Below, one piece after another: positions 6,857 to 15,375 of a stretch of 43,911 nucleotides of DNA (positions are counted from its first letter, which is position 1; every line of letters starts with the position of its first letter). Origin of the DNA: CAYWMD01 sp964458575. Its GTDB lineage: Bacteria > Verrucomicrobiota > Verrucomicrobiia > Limisphaerales > JADLHS01. The DNA is taken from positions 1-43,911 of the forward strand of contig CAYWMD010000053.1 of the NCBI GenBank assembly GCA_964458575.1, read 5' to 3'. Position numbers and translations under genes: made by a program. The notes beneath the pieces were generated by a model that saw only the letters and a program-made list of their open reading frames with translations, was not told the origin of the DNA and did no database searches.

Positions 6857-9010
6857 ATGAACGTGGAAACCTTCAAATACGACAACAAGATTGTCCGCGC
6901 GTTTGCGATTGCCACCATTGTGTGGGGCATCGTGGGCTTTTGCGCCGGGCTGCTGATCGCGTGCCAGTTGTTCTTTCCGAACCTGAACCTGAACCTGCAA
7001 TTCACGACGTTCGGCCGGTTGCGCCCGCTGCATACCAACGCCGTGATCTTCGCGTTCGTGGGCAACGGCATGTTCATGGGGATTTACTATTCGCTCCAGC
7101 GGCTTTGCAAGGCGCGGATGTTCAGCGATTTTCTGAGCTGGTTTAATTTCTGGGGCTGGCAGGCCATCATCGTCAGCGCGGCGATCACGCTGCCGCTGGG
7201 CCTGACCACCAGCAAGGAATATGCGGAACTGGAATGGCCGATTGACATCGCCATCGCGGTCGTGTGGGTGGCGTTTGCCGTCAACATGTTCGGCACGATC
7301 GCCAAGCGACGCGAGAAGCACATGTATGTGGCGATCTGGTTTTACATCTCGACTGCCATCACGGTCGCGGTGCTGCACATTTTCAACTCGCTCGAAATGC
7401 CGGCGAGCCTGTTCAAGAGTTATTCGGTTTACGCCGGCGTGCAGGATGCGTTGGTGCAGTGGTGGTATGGCCACAACGCGGTGGCCTTCTTTCTGACCAC
7501 GCCCTACCTCGGTTTGATGTATTACTACCTGCCGAAGGCCTCGGGCCGGCCGATCTTCAGTTACCGGCTTTCGATCATCCACTTCTGGGCGCTGATCTTC
7601 ATTTACATCTGGGCCGGGCCGCATCACCTGCTGTACACGGCGCTGCCGGATTGGGCGCAATCGTTGGGCATGGTGTTCTCGTTGATGCTGATCGCGCCCA
7701 GTTGGGGCGGCATGTTGAACGGGTTGCTCACGCTGCGCGGGGCGTGGGACACGTTGCGAAAGGAACCGATGCTTAAATTCATGGTCGTGGCCGTCACCGC
7801 GTACGGCATGTCCACGTTGGAAGGCCCCTTGATGGCCATCAAGAGTGTCAACTCGCTTTCGCATTACACCGACTGGACCATTGCGCACGTCCACACTGGC
7901 GCGCTCGGTTGGAACGGATTCCTCACGTTCTCGGTCCTCTACTGGTTGTTCCCGCGGCTTTATAACACGAAGCTCTGGTCCACCAAGCTTGCCAACTACC
8001 ATTTCTGGATCGCCCTGCTGGGGCTGATGTTCTACGCGATCCCCATGTATGCCTCCGGCGTGACGCAGGGGCTGATGTGGAAACAATTCAATGCCGACGG
8101 CTTCATGCAGTACCCCAACTTCCTGGAGACGGTGCTGCAAATCGTCCCGATGTATAAACTCCGCGCGGTTGGTGGATCGCTATACATCATCGGCGCGGTG
8201 TTGATGGCGATCAACCTGTATCGCACGGCCAAGAGTGGAAAATTTGTGCCGGAGCAGGAAGCCCAAGCGGCGCCGTTGTCGAAAGAACCGGTCAAAGAAC
8301 ACGGTCGTTATGCCGCGCATCGCTTTTTGGAGGCCAAGCCGCTGCTGTTCACCGTGCTGGCAACGGTTGCCATTCTGGTGGGCGGCTTGATCGAGATCGT
8401 TCCGCTTTATCTCATCAAGAGCAACGTGCCCACGATTTCCTCCGTCAAGCCTTACACGCCGTTGGAAGTTCTCGGACGCGACATTTACATCCGTGAAGGT
8501 TGCGTGGGCTGCCACTCGCAGATGGTGCGCCCGTTCCGTTCCGAAACGGAGCGTTATGGTGAATACTCGAAGGTCGGCGAATACATTTTCGATCATCCCT
8601 TCCTTTGGGGCTCCAAACGCACGGGCCCGGACCTGCATCGCATCGGCGGCAAGTATCCCGATGCGTGGCACTACAATCACATGGACGATCCGCGCAGCAC
8701 GTCGCCCGGCTCGATCATGCCGCGCTATTCGTGGCTGTTGAGCCAGAAGCTCGACACGTCGTCGTTGCCCTCGCGCCTCCGGACGTTGCGCAAGATCGGT
8801 GTGCCGTATCCAGACGGTTACGAGAACGGCCCGGCGCAAAAGGACCTCGACGCCCAGGCCAACAAGATCGTGCTCAGCCTCAAGGTGGGCATGGTGAACA
8901 CCGAAACAAACCGGGAAATCATCGCCTTGATTGCCTACCTGCAACGGCTGGGCACGGACATCAAGTCCGCGCCCGCCGCCGCGCCCGCGCCGGTCGCCGC
9001 CGCCAAGTGA
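6857..9010 (+). CDS. ccoNO: cbb3-type cytochrome c oxidase, fused subunits I and II (CcoN-CcoO)
   Basis: 717-aa fusion of the catalytic heme-copper subunit with the membrane-anchored monoheme cytochrome c subunit. The CcoN part (about 1-470) has many transmembrane helices and the expected histidines: H59 in RLRPLHTNAVIF (low-spin heme), H206 in WWYGHN and H256-H257 in GPHH (CuB), and H344/H346 in AHVHTGALGWNG. The CcoO part begins with a transmembrane helix near 500 and carries the heme c site C549-VG-C552-H553, followed by HSQMVRPFRSE. An Ala/Pro tail ends the protein. The ATG at 6857 is preferred to an in-frame GTG at 6824 because it starts right before the conserved YDNKIVRAF block. Such fusions are known from Bacteroidota and Verrucomicrobiota. 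It catalyses O2 reduction to water with high oxygen affinity and proton pumping. Confidence 0.95.
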   Translation: MNVETFKYDNKIVRAFAIATIVWGIVGFCAGLLIACQLFFPNLNLNLQFTTFGRLRPLHTNAVIFAFVGNGMFMGIYYSLQRLCKARMFSDFLSWFNFWGWQAIIVSAAITLPLGLTTSKEYAELEWPIDIAIAVVWVAFAVNMFGTIAKRREKHMYVAIWFYISTAITVAVLHIFNSLEMPASLFKSYSVYAGVQDALVQWWYGHNAVAFFLTTPYLGLMYYYLPKASGRPIFSYRLSIIHFWALIFIYIWAGPHHLLYTALPDWAQSLGMVFSLMLIAPSWGGMLNGLLTLRGAWDTLRKEPMLKFMVVAVTAYGMSTLEGPLMAIKSVNSLSHYTDWTIAHVHTGALGWNGFLTFSVLYWLFPRLYNTKLWSTKLANYHFWIALLGLMFYAIPMYASGVTQGLMWKQFNADGFMQYPNFLETVLQIVPMYKLRAVGGSLYIIGAVLMAINLYRTAKSGKFVPEQEAQAAPLSKEPVKEHGRYAAHRFLEAKPLLFTVLATVAILVGGLIEIVPLYLIKSNVPTISSVKPYTPLEVLGRDIYIREGCVGCHSQMVRPFRSETERYGEYSKVGEYIFDHPFLWGSKRTGPDLHRIGGKYPDAWHYNHMDDPRSTSPGSIMPRYSWLLSQKLDTSSLPSRLRTLRKIGVPYPDGYENGPAQKDLDAQANKIVLSLKVGMVNTETNREIIALIAYLQRLGTDIKSAPAAAPAPVAAAK

Positions 9011-9017
9011 GGACCCC

Positions 9018-9233
9018 ATGATCAAAAACGTGATTGAAACCCTCGGCGGCATTGATGCTTACGGCATCATCTCCGTCTGCTTTTTCTTTGCGTTCTTCAC
9101 CGGAATGCTCGTCTGGGCGTTCCGGTTGAAGAAATCCTATCTGAACTCGATGCGCGAACTGCCGTTGAACGACGGTTCCGTTTGCGACGCTGAAAACGAA
9201 TCCAACTCCCAATCCGATTCCCGCCATGAATGA
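9018..9233 (+). CDS. ccoQ: CcoQ/FixQ-like small oxidase subunit
   Basis: 71 aa with one transmembrane helix (IISVCFFFAFFTGMLVWAF, about residues 17-35), then a basic KLKK-type turn and an acidic tail. Size, topology and position between ccoNO and ccoP fit CcoQ, which stabilises the CcoP interaction. GAGGA at 9009-9013 is a good ribosome site. It overlaps the ccoP start by 8 bp (9226-9233), indicating coupling. Sequence conservation of this family is low, so the assignment leans on context. Confidence 0.8.
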   Translation: MIKNVIETLGGIDAYGIISVCFFFAFFTGMLVWAFRLKKSYLNSMRELPLNDGSVCDAENESNSQSDSRHE

Positions 9234-9831
9234 CCAGAACAATCCCCTGCTGATGGACCACGAAGCCGACGGCATTCGTGAACTCGACAACAAACTCCCG
9301 CGCTGGTGGGTGTGGCTGTTCTACTTCACCATCATCTTCTCCGTGTTTTACCTGGCTTACTACCATGGCTTCGCCAAAGGTGACCTTGCCACCAAAGGCC
9401 AGATGTGGACCGAGTACCAGGCCGAAATGAAAGTCGGCGAGGCGATCAAAGGCGCGGCCATATCAAAGTTCGAGGCCACCATTGCCAGCCTCGAACCGTC
9501 GCAGGACCCGCTCGTGATCGCCGCCGGCAAGACCACGTTCGCGGGCAAATGCGCTCCGTGTCATCGCGCCGACGCCGGCGGTCTCGTCGGGCCGAACCTC
9601 ACGGACGATTACTGGATTCACGGGCCGAAATTCTCGGACAACGTGCGCACCATCTGGAACGGCGTGAAGGAAAAGGGCATGCTGGCCTGGAAGGAGCAGG
9701 GCATGAAGCCGTCCGAGGTCATCGAAGTGGCCAGCTATATTTACACGGTGCGCGGCTCGAAACCGCCAAACCCCAAACCACCCGAGAATCTCGCCCCGGC
9801 CAAACCCGCCGGGCCGAGCGTATTTGAATGA
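9226..9831 (+). CDS. ccoP: cbb3-type oxidase subunit III, monoheme CcoP
   Basis: 201 aa. It opens with the usual HEADGIRELDNKLPRWWVW segment and one transmembrane helix (about 30-48). A cytochrome c domain follows with C109-AP-C112-H113, the GLVGPNLTDDYW loop and a Met ligand candidate in EQGMKPSE. Classical proteobacterial CcoP is about 300 aa with two hemes; here only one CxxCH is present. A Pro-rich tail ends the protein. It receives electrons from soluble or membrane cytochrome c and passes them to the CcoO heme. Confidence 0.93.
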   Translation: MNDQNNPLLMDHEADGIRELDNKLPRWWVWLFYFTIIFSVFYLAYYHGFAKGDLATKGQMWTEYQAEMKVGEAIKGAAISKFEATIASLEPSQDPLVIAAGKTTFAGKCAPCHRADAGGLVGPNLTDDYWIHGPKFSDNVRTIWNGVKEKGMLAWKEQGMKPSEVIEVASYIYTVRGSKPPNPKPPENLAPAKPAGPSVFE

Positions 9832-9851
9832 CGAAATGAAGGCGCCAGGGA

Positions 9852-9945
9852 AACTTCCGGCCCCAAGCTGGCACGAGACTAATCGTCGTCGCGAAGTCGG
9901 GAGCACGCGCTGTGGAGTTTCTCTGGAGTTTGGGGGCTGGAACTT
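9852..9945. repeat. imperfect inverted repeat between ccoP and ccoG
   Basis: The left arm AACTTCCGGCCCCAAGCT (9852-9869) matches the reverse complement of 9927-9945 with about three differences, spanning roughly 94 bp. It fills most of the 127-bp ccoP-ccoG gap. It resembles the other palindromic elements of the window in size and architecture, but no second copy was found here. Confidence 0.5.
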
Positions 9946-9958
9946 GGTACCTTGAGCC

Positions 9959-11434
9959 ATGGTCGCGCCTCCCGACAACGAGACGAACGCGCCGCCCCCG
10001 CCGCGCGAAGAAGCGGTGAAACCGGTGGACTGGCAGGACTTTCGCGAGCACCTCGCGACGGCCGACCAGGAAGGTCATCGCCTCTGGATCTATCCGCGCA
10101 AACCGCGCGGGCGCTTCACCAACGCCCGCACCTGGTTGAGCTGGCTCCTGCTGGGCATCATGTTCGCCGGGCCGTTCATCCGCATGAACGGCAATCCGCT
10201 GCTGCTGCTCAACATCGTCGAGCGCAAGTTCATCATTCTCGGCCAGATCTTCTGGCCTCAGGACATGATTCTTTCCGCGGTCACGCTGCTGGTCTTCTTC
10301 ACCGGTATTATCGTGTTCACCGCCGCCTTCGGCCGTCTGTGGTGCGGCTGGACCTGCCCGCAAACCGTGCTCATGGAAATGGTTTTCCGGAAGATCGAAT
10401 ACTTCATCGAAGGCGACGCCCACGAGCAACGCGCGCTGGCCAAGGCGCCGTGGACCGGAAAGAAACTGGCCCGGAAGCTTTCGAAACACGCGGTCTTCCT
10501 CGGCCTGTCCTTCATCGTCGGCAACACCCTGCTGGCCTACATCATCGGCACGGAGCAGTTGTATCGGATCGTCACCGACAATCCGATGAATCATCTCACG
10601 GGGCTGACCTTCATGATTCTGTTCACCCTGCTGTTTTACGGGATCTTCGCGCGCTTCCGCGAACAGGCGTGCACGTTCATCTGTCCGTACGGCCGGTTCA
10701 TGTCCACGTTGCTGGATGAAAACACCATCGTCGTCGCCTACGACCACAAGCGCGGCGAAAAACGCGGCATCCTGCGCCGGGCCCAAACTCCCGATCAGCG
10801 CAAAACCGCCGGCCAGGGCGACTGCGTGGATTGCAATCAATGCGTCAGCGTCTGTCCCACGGGCATTGACATCCGCAACGGCACGCAAATGGAGTGCGTC
10901 CACTGCACCGCTTGTATTGACGCGTGCGACGCCGTCATGGACAAGATCCGCCGTCCCCGCGGGCTGATCCGTTACGCCTCGCTCAACGGCGTCGAGCGCG
11001 GCGAACACCTGCGGTTGACGCCCCGCCTCATCGGGTATGTCGTTTTGCTGCTGGCGTTGATCGGGCTGTGGTTCTTCCTGGTGTTCACCCGTTCCGACGT
11101 GCAGGCCACGTTTCTCCGCGCGCAGGGTGCGTTGTTCCAGCAAATGCCCGACGGCCGTTTCAGCAACCTCTACACCGTAAAGATCCTCAACAAGACTTCG
11201 CACGCCATGCCCATCGAATTGAAGCTGGAAAGTCCAGCGGGTGATTTGCAGGTGATGGGTCAGGCCATTGTCGTGCCCAAGGAAAAGCTCGCCGAGAATT
11301 CCGTACTCGTCGAACTGGACCGCCAAGTGATGAAGTCCGGCACTACCCCGGTCGTGGTCGGCGTTTATTCCAACGGCAAAAAGATTCAAACGCTGAAAAC
11401 CGCCTTCATCGGCCCGCGCGATGATACAAAGTGA
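9959..11434 (+). CDS. ccoG: cytochrome oxidase accessory protein CcoG (FixG)
   Basis: 491-aa polytopic membrane ferredoxin of the CcoG/FixG family, known to act with CcoI in reducing and delivering copper to cbb3 oxidase. Early helices frame the conserved LWCGWTCPQTV block, with a second FICPYGRF. Two ferredoxin-type clusters follow: CVDCNQCVSVCP starting at C289 and CVHCTACIDAC starting at C313. A late transmembrane helix (about 360-380) leads to a periplasmic Ig-like domain at the C-terminus. Length matches the family. The ATG is preceded by a repeat-derived spacer rather than an obvious ribosome site. Confidence 0.94.
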   Translation: MVAPPDNETNAPPPPREEAVKPVDWQDFREHLATADQEGHRLWIYPRKPRGRFTNARTWLSWLLLGIMFAGPFIRMNGNPLLLLNIVERKFIILGQIFWPQDMILSAVTLLVFFTGIIVFTAAFGRLWCGWTCPQTVLMEMVFRKIEYFIEGDAHEQRALAKAPWTGKKLARKLSKHAVFLGLSFIVGNTLLAYIIGTEQLYRIVTDNPMNHLTGLTFMILFTLLFYGIFARFREQACTFICPYGRFMSTLLDENTIVVAYDHKRGEKRGILRRAQTPDQRKTAGQGDCVDCNQCVSVCPTGIDIRNGTQMECVHCTACIDACDAVMDKIRRPRGLIRYASLNGVERGEHLRLTPRLIGYVVLLLALIGLWFFLVFTRSDVQATFLRAQGALFQQMPDGRFSNLYTVKILNKTSHAMPIELKLESPAGDLQVMGQAIVVPKEKLAENSVLVELDRQVMKSGTTPVVVGVYSNGKKIQTLKTAFIGPRDDTK

Positions 11435-11496
11435 AAAAGCCGAATTCCGACTGACGAAACCCGAAACCAATCTGTCGGCCATGAACCTCGCAGCAC

Positions 11497-11653
11497 TCTC
11501 CCTCACCCCGGCCCGCTCCCGCTGGGAGAGGGAGAATCGTCGCCAGTCTCACAGGAAAACGGGGCGCTGTGATTGCGGGACGATCATCGAACAAAATCGA
11601 AACACGCGATTGCTGTTCCCTCTCCCAGTGGGAGAGGGTCAGGGTGAGGGAGA
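11497..11653. repeat. REPIN-like element, family C copy 1 (ccoG-ccoH spacer)
   Basis: Two inverted arms each begin CCCTCACCC from the outside and each contain an inner CTCCC/GGGAG hairpin followed by GAGAGGG. They are separated by about 80 bp. The same architecture with related centre sequence occurs at 33031-33191. REPINs are paired REP hairpins moved by RAYT transposases; no RAYT gene is in the window. It occupies most of the 261-bp gap that splits ccoG from ccoH and could affect mRNA folding or stability there. Confidence 0.8.
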
Positions 11654-11695
11654 ACGCGTCGAACTCAAAACCCGCTTTGCAATTTCCATCCAACC

Positions 11696-12163
11696 ATGAC
11701 ACCCAAACGAAACTTTTGGCCCCTCGGCATCATCCTGGCCTGTGCACTGTTTGTCACCGGCCTCGCGGTCATGGTGTTTATCGCCTGCACCCACAGCTCC
11801 GAACTGGTCAGCGACAATTACTACGAGCAGGAGGTCAAATACCAGACGCGGTTGGATCAACTCAACCGCACAGCACAACTCAACGAACAGGTGAAGGTGG
11901 CCTTCGACCACGGCGCGAAGCGCATCAGCATTTCACTGCCCACCGGCCCGGCGGCCGCCAATGCCTCCGGTCGCATCCAGCTCTACCGTCCTTCGGCCGC
12001 CGGCCTGGATCGGGAGGTGAAACTCGAACTGGATGCCAGTGGTTCGCAAAGCGTGGACGCGACCGCGCTCGAACCTGGACTCTGGAAAATCCGCATCCAC
12101 TGGACCGCCGGTCAGCAGGAATTTTTCGCGGACAAAAGCGTCGTCGTGAAACGTGGGGTTTAA
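11696..12163 (+). CDS. ccoH: CcoH/FixH family oxidase assembly protein
   Basis: 155 aa with an N-terminal transmembrane helix (FWPLGIILACALFVTGLAV, about 7-32), then the conserved LVSDNYYEQEVKYQTRLDQ block and a periplasmic beta-rich domain ending EFFADKSVVVKRG. FixH proteins help to assemble cbb3 oxidase together with the CcoI copper pump. Its place between ccoG and the SafE-like gene is the usual order. Confidence 0.88.
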   Translation: MTPKRNFWPLGIILACALFVTGLAVMVFIACTHSSELVSDNYYEQEVKYQTRLDQLNRTAQLNEQVKVAFDHGAKRISISLPTGPAAANASGRIQLYRPSAAGLDREVKLELDASGSQSVDATALEPGLWKIRIHWTAGQQEFFADKSVVVKRGV

Positions 12164-12180
12164 TTGGATTGATTGGAAGC

Positions 12181-12867
12181 ATGGAACTGTGGACGGCATT
12201 TGCGCTTGGATTGGTCGGCAGTCTGCACTGCGCTGGCATGTGCGGGCCGCTGGCGCTTGCGCTGCCGCAGGCCGGCGATCGCCCGGCCGGCTACTTCGCC
12301 GGGCGCGCCGCCTACAACTTGGGCCGCGTCGTCACCTACTGTGTCCTGGGCCTGATCTTCGGCCTGTTGGGCAAGACGCTCCTGCTGGCCGGCGTGCAAC
12401 GTTGGCTGTCCATCAGCCTGGGCGTCGTGTTGCTCGTGGGGTTGTTCGCGTCGCGCAAACTCGCACTCTGGCGGCCCATCACGGTGCTCGTGAACAAACT
12501 CAAATCCAGCATGGCCGCGTTGCTGCAACGACGCTCGGTTGATGCCCTGCTCGTGTTGGGATTGTTGAACGGCCTGTTGCCCTGCGGCCTGGTCTATGTC
12601 GCCTGCGCGGGCGCGACCGCCACCGGCGATCTTTTCGATGGCTCGCTGTACATGCTGGCATTTGGCATCGGCACCGTGCCAATGATGCTGGCCATCAGCC
12701 TTTCCGGAAAACTCGTCCCTTTCTCGCTGAGATTGAAACTGCTCAAGGCCGTTCCCGTCGCCGTTTTTCTGCTCGCCTCACTTCTCATCCTGCGCGGCAT
12801 GGAACTGGGCATCCCCTACGTCAGTCCGGTTTTGTCGGGCGAAGGCGCGAGTTGTTGTCACCGGTGA
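12181..12867 (+). CDS. TauE/SafE-like (DsbD-type) membrane protein of the cbb3 locus
   Basis: 228 aa with about six transmembrane helices. Two conserved half-motifs, GSLHCAGMCGPLALALP near the start and NGLLPCGLVYVACAGA near residue 140, match the sulfite exporter TauE/SafE or UreH-like family that often closes cco assembly loci. The real role is probably metal or thiol transport during oxidase assembly, but it is not established. The very C-terminus reads GASCCHR, a possible Cu-binding Cys-Cys-His end. GGAAG at 12175-12179 gives the ribosome site for the ATG at 12181. The gene is convergent with hisC, 42 bp away. Confidence 0.82.
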   Translation: MELWTAFALGLVGSLHCAGMCGPLALALPQAGDRPAGYFAGRAAYNLGRVVTYCVLGLIFGLLGKTLLLAGVQRWLSISLGVVLLVGLFASRKLALWRPITVLVNKLKSSMAALLQRRSVDALLVLGLLNGLLPCGLVYVACAGATATGDLFDGSLYMLAFGIGTVPMMLAISLSGKLVPFSLRLKLLKAVPVAVFLLASLLILRGMELGIPYVSPVLSGEGASCCHR

Positions 12868-12909
12868 ATTGACTCCGCTGGCTGCGCATCGCCGGACGGA
12901 ACGTCCCGC

Positions 12910-14055
12910 TTAAAGAATCTCCCTGACCGCACGGATCAGCGCCTCGGCCTCCCGCCGGGTGCCGATGGTGATTCTCAAATAGCTGCTTACCTCGGGCGCA
13001 CTGAACCAACGCACCAGAACCTTTCGTTCCCGCAACTGCTGCAACCAGTCCTTCGCCGGGAAGAGCGGTGGCCGGGCGAGGATGAAATTTGTCTGACTGG
13101 GCAGCACGCGGAAACCCAGCATCGTCAACTGGCGGCTCAGCCGCTCGCGGGTGGTCGTGATCCTTTTGAAGTTGGCGCGGTAATAAGCCAGGTCGTCGAG
13201 CGTCGCCTCCGCGGCCACCTGGCCCAGGCCGTTCACGTTGTAGCTGTCGCGAATCTTGTCCAACGCCGCGATGAGTTCGGGATGACCGACGAAATAACCG
13301 ACCCGCTGAAAGCAAAGTGAATACGCCTTGGAAAACGTGCGCGCCACGAGCACATGCGGATGCTTCAACGCCAGCTTCAGCGCGTTTTCGTCGGCGAAAT
13401 CCACGTATGCCTCGTCCAGCACCACCACGCCACGCTGCGCCCGGCACAGCGCTGCCAATGACCGCGTTGCGTAGCCGCGTCCGCTCGGCGCATTGGGTGT
13501 CGTGATGAACGTGAGCGCGGCATTAAAATGCCAGCACCCGCCGCGCCGCAACTCGTTCACGGTCGGGAGGCTGAAATCCGACGGGAGCGGCACGGCATTT
13601 TTCACCGCGCCGTGGATGTCCGCCAAAACCGGGTAAAGCGAGTAACTCGGCGCGAAGTATTGAACCGACTGTCGTGGCTGCGCTCGTGAGCGCGCGGCAA
13701 ACTCTCGTTTAGTCGGCCGCGTTGTCACCAACTCAGCCACGGGTTCAACAAAGCACCGCACCGCCAGTGCCAGCAATTCATCCGAGCCGTTGCCTACGAT
13801 GATGTTCTCTGGCTGGCAGCGATGCAATCGCGCCAGTTTCTCGCGCAACCGCTCCGCCGTCGGGTTGGGATACAGCCGCAAGCGCCCGTCCACCGCCGCC
13901 TGCACCGCCCGCAGGACCCGCGGCGACGGCGGGTAAGGATTTTCATTCGTGTTGAGCTTGATCAGCCCTTTGATCTTCGGCTGCTCGCCCGGGACGTAGC
14001 CATGCAGCTTATGCACGAGCGGGCGAATCAGTTGTTTCGGATTTGGCGAAGCCAC
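12910..14055 (-). CDS. hisC: histidinol-phosphate aminotransferase
   Basis: PLP-dependent class I/II aminotransferase of histidine synthesis (imidazole-acetol phosphate to histidinol phosphate). Seen are the N-terminal IKLNTNENPYPPSP, GNGSDELL, APSYSLYPVL, N188 in TTPNAPSGRG, D214 in VVLDEAYVDF and the Schiff-base lysine K243 in TFSKAYSL. Length is 381 aa, about 20 more than usual. The surplus is at residues 111-130 (TRPTKREFAARSRAQPRQ), which interrupts the normally continuous link between FVEP and VQYFAPSYSL and coincides with a palindromic DNA segment. FQRVGYF replaces the more usual LRVGYF. HisC is the most likely role; relatives acting on aromatic substrates are possible. No other his gene is nearby. 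Confidence 0.9.
   Translation of the reverse strand: MASPNPKQLIRPLVHKLHGYVPGEQPKIKGLIKLNTNENPYPPSPRVLRAVQAAVDGRLRLYPNPTAERLREKLARLHRCQPENIIVGNGSDELLALAVRCFVEPVAELVTTRPTKREFAARSRAQPRQSVQYFAPSYSLYPVLADIHGAVKNAVPLPSDFSLPTVNELRRGGCWHFNAALTFITTPNAPSGRGYATRSLAALCRAQRGVVVLDEAYVDFADENALKLALKHPHVLVARTFSKAYSLCFQRVGYFVGHPELIAALDKIRDSYNVNGLGQVAAEATLDDLAYYRANFKRITTTRERLSRQLTMLGFRVLPSQTNFILARPPLFPAKDWLQQLRERKVLVRWFSAPEVSSYLRITIGTRREAEALIRAVREIL
13666..13725. repeat. palindrome-containing insertion inside hisC
   Basis: About 60 bp (20 codons) containing the palindrome GCGCTC-GT-GAGCGC (13680-13693), inserted in frame in hisC. A related stretch (GCTGCGC...GCGCGGCAA then CTC-CGTTT) occurs at about 14099-14127, just upstream of the gene. 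The outer ends of the element are not sharply defined. Confidence 0.5.
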
Positions 14056-14217
14056 CTCGCCATTCCAGATTAAAACTGTCGAAAAGTCGAGTCCGGCGTT
14101 GCTGCGCCGCGCGGCAACTCGCGTTTCCCCCGTCGGGGCCGGCGTTCTGGGATGATACTCCTGATTTCACCGAGCTTTTTCCGTGGCAGACCTCAAGGGT
14201 GCGGTTATGCTTCGAGC
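14056..14217. other. divergent spacer hisC / DUF1080 gene
   Basis: Holds the promoters of two divergent genes. A hairpin-prone stretch at about 14094-14146 (TTGCTGCGC / GCGCGGCAA and CCCCGTCGGGG) resembles part of the hisC insertion. No gene is seen. Confidence 0.4.
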
Positions 14218-15375
14218 ATGAAGACTTCAATTCTGGCTTTCTGCCTGGCGATGACCGCGGCGCGCGCGGCGGACGAGGGATTTATTCCACTGTTCAACGG
14301 ACACGACCTGACCGGCTGGGTGAATGCGAATTGCGCGCCGGAAACCTGGAGCGTTCGCGACGGGGTGATTCATTGCACGGGTTTTCCCACGGGCGCCCTG
14401 CGCACTGAACGGCAATACGAAAATTTCATCCTCGAAGCGGAGTGGCGGCATTTGAGCCGCGGCGGAAACTCCGGGGTGTTCATCTGGGGCACGCCCATCG
14501 CGGCGCCGGGCGTGCCGTTTCTGCGGGGGATCGAAGTGCAGGTGCTCGACCACGGATTCACGGCCCAGTATGAAAAGGCCAGCGGCAAACCGGCCGACTG
14601 GTTCACAACCCACGGCGACGTGTTTCCCATTCATGGCGCGACGATGAAACCCTTTGGCCGGCACAACGGCATGCGGAGTTTTCCGTCCGCGGAGCGCAGC
14701 AAGGGCACGCCGGAATGGAATCATTACCGGATCGTCTGCTCCAATGGCGTCATTCGCTTGAGCGTGAACGGCCAGGAAGTTTCCGGCGGCGAGGATTGCA
14801 ACTATCGCAAGGGTTATCTTGCGCTCGAATCGGAAGGCGCGCCGGTGGAGTTCCGCAACCTCCGCCTCAAGGAACTGCCCGCCAGCGGCGCGCCGGCGGA
14901 CGTCACGGCGCCGGCGGATGCGGGCTGGCGGTCCTTGTTCACCGGCCTCGACTTGCGCGGCTGGCTGACGAACGCGGCCACCGCCGGGCGTTGGAGCGTG
15001 CGCGGTGAACGGCTGGCGTTGAAAGCGGGCCCGCATGTCACCGGCGGAACGTTGTGGACGCAGCAGCAGTTCGGCGATGCGGAATTCATTCTGGACTGCC
15101 GTTTGGCCAAGGCGGCGGAGGGGGCAACTCCGGTCATTCCGGAAGTCCGGGTGCGCGGACGCACCGGTCCGGCGCTCAAATTGAGCGGTGCCGGTCCGGA
15201 CAAGTTCTCACGATTTGTCATCACCGTGCAGGGCCGCGAGTTGACGGTCAAACGCGGCGACCGCGAGATTCAACGTCTGGAACTGCCTTCGGACGCGCCC
15301 ACGCGCGGCTTCTTCGGTTTGAGCGACAGCGCGGGGGCGGCGGAGTTCATGAATCTTTACGCGCGCGACTTGTGA
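14218..15375 (+). CDS. secreted protein with two DUF1080 (3-keto-disaccharide hydrolase-like) domains
   Basis: 385 aa. The signal peptide MKTSILAFCLAMTAARA is followed by two tandem concanavalin-like DUF1080 domains. The first (about 20-220) has FIPLFNGHDLTGW, RGGNSGVFIWG and WNHYRIVCSNGVIRLSVNG. The second (about 235-385) repeats the opening as WRSLFTGLDLRGW but is shorter and lacks the RGGNSGV-type loop, so it may be a binding rather than a catalytic unit. Members of the family cleave 3-keto-glycosides or bind sugars in the periplasm. The ATG was chosen because it gives a clean signal peptide; an in-frame ATG at 14152 would extend into the promoter area. Confidence 0.85.
   Translation: MKTSILAFCLAMTAARAADEGFIPLFNGHDLTGWVNANCAPETWSVRDGVIHCTGFPTGALRTERQYENFILEAEWRHLSRGGNSGVFIWGTPIAAPGVPFLRGIEVQVLDHGFTAQYEKASGKPADWFTTHGDVFPIHGATMKPFGRHNGMRSFPSAERSKGTPEWNHYRIVCSNGVIRLSVNGQEVSGGEDCNYRKGYLALESEGAPVEFRNLRLKELPASGAPADVTAPADAGWRSLFTGLDLRGWLTNAATAGRWSVRGERLALKAGPHVTGGTLWTQQQFGDAEFILDCRLAKAAEGATPVIPEVRVRGRTGPALKLSGAGPDKFSRFVITVQGRELTVKRGDREIQRLELPSDAPTRGFFGLSDSAGAAEFMNLYARDL

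Noticed and set aside
5903..8140. Long minus-strand open frame of 745 codons opposite the barrel and ccoNO genes
   Set aside because: Arg/His/Gln-rich shadow of two well-supported plus-strand genes, typical of GC-rich DNA.
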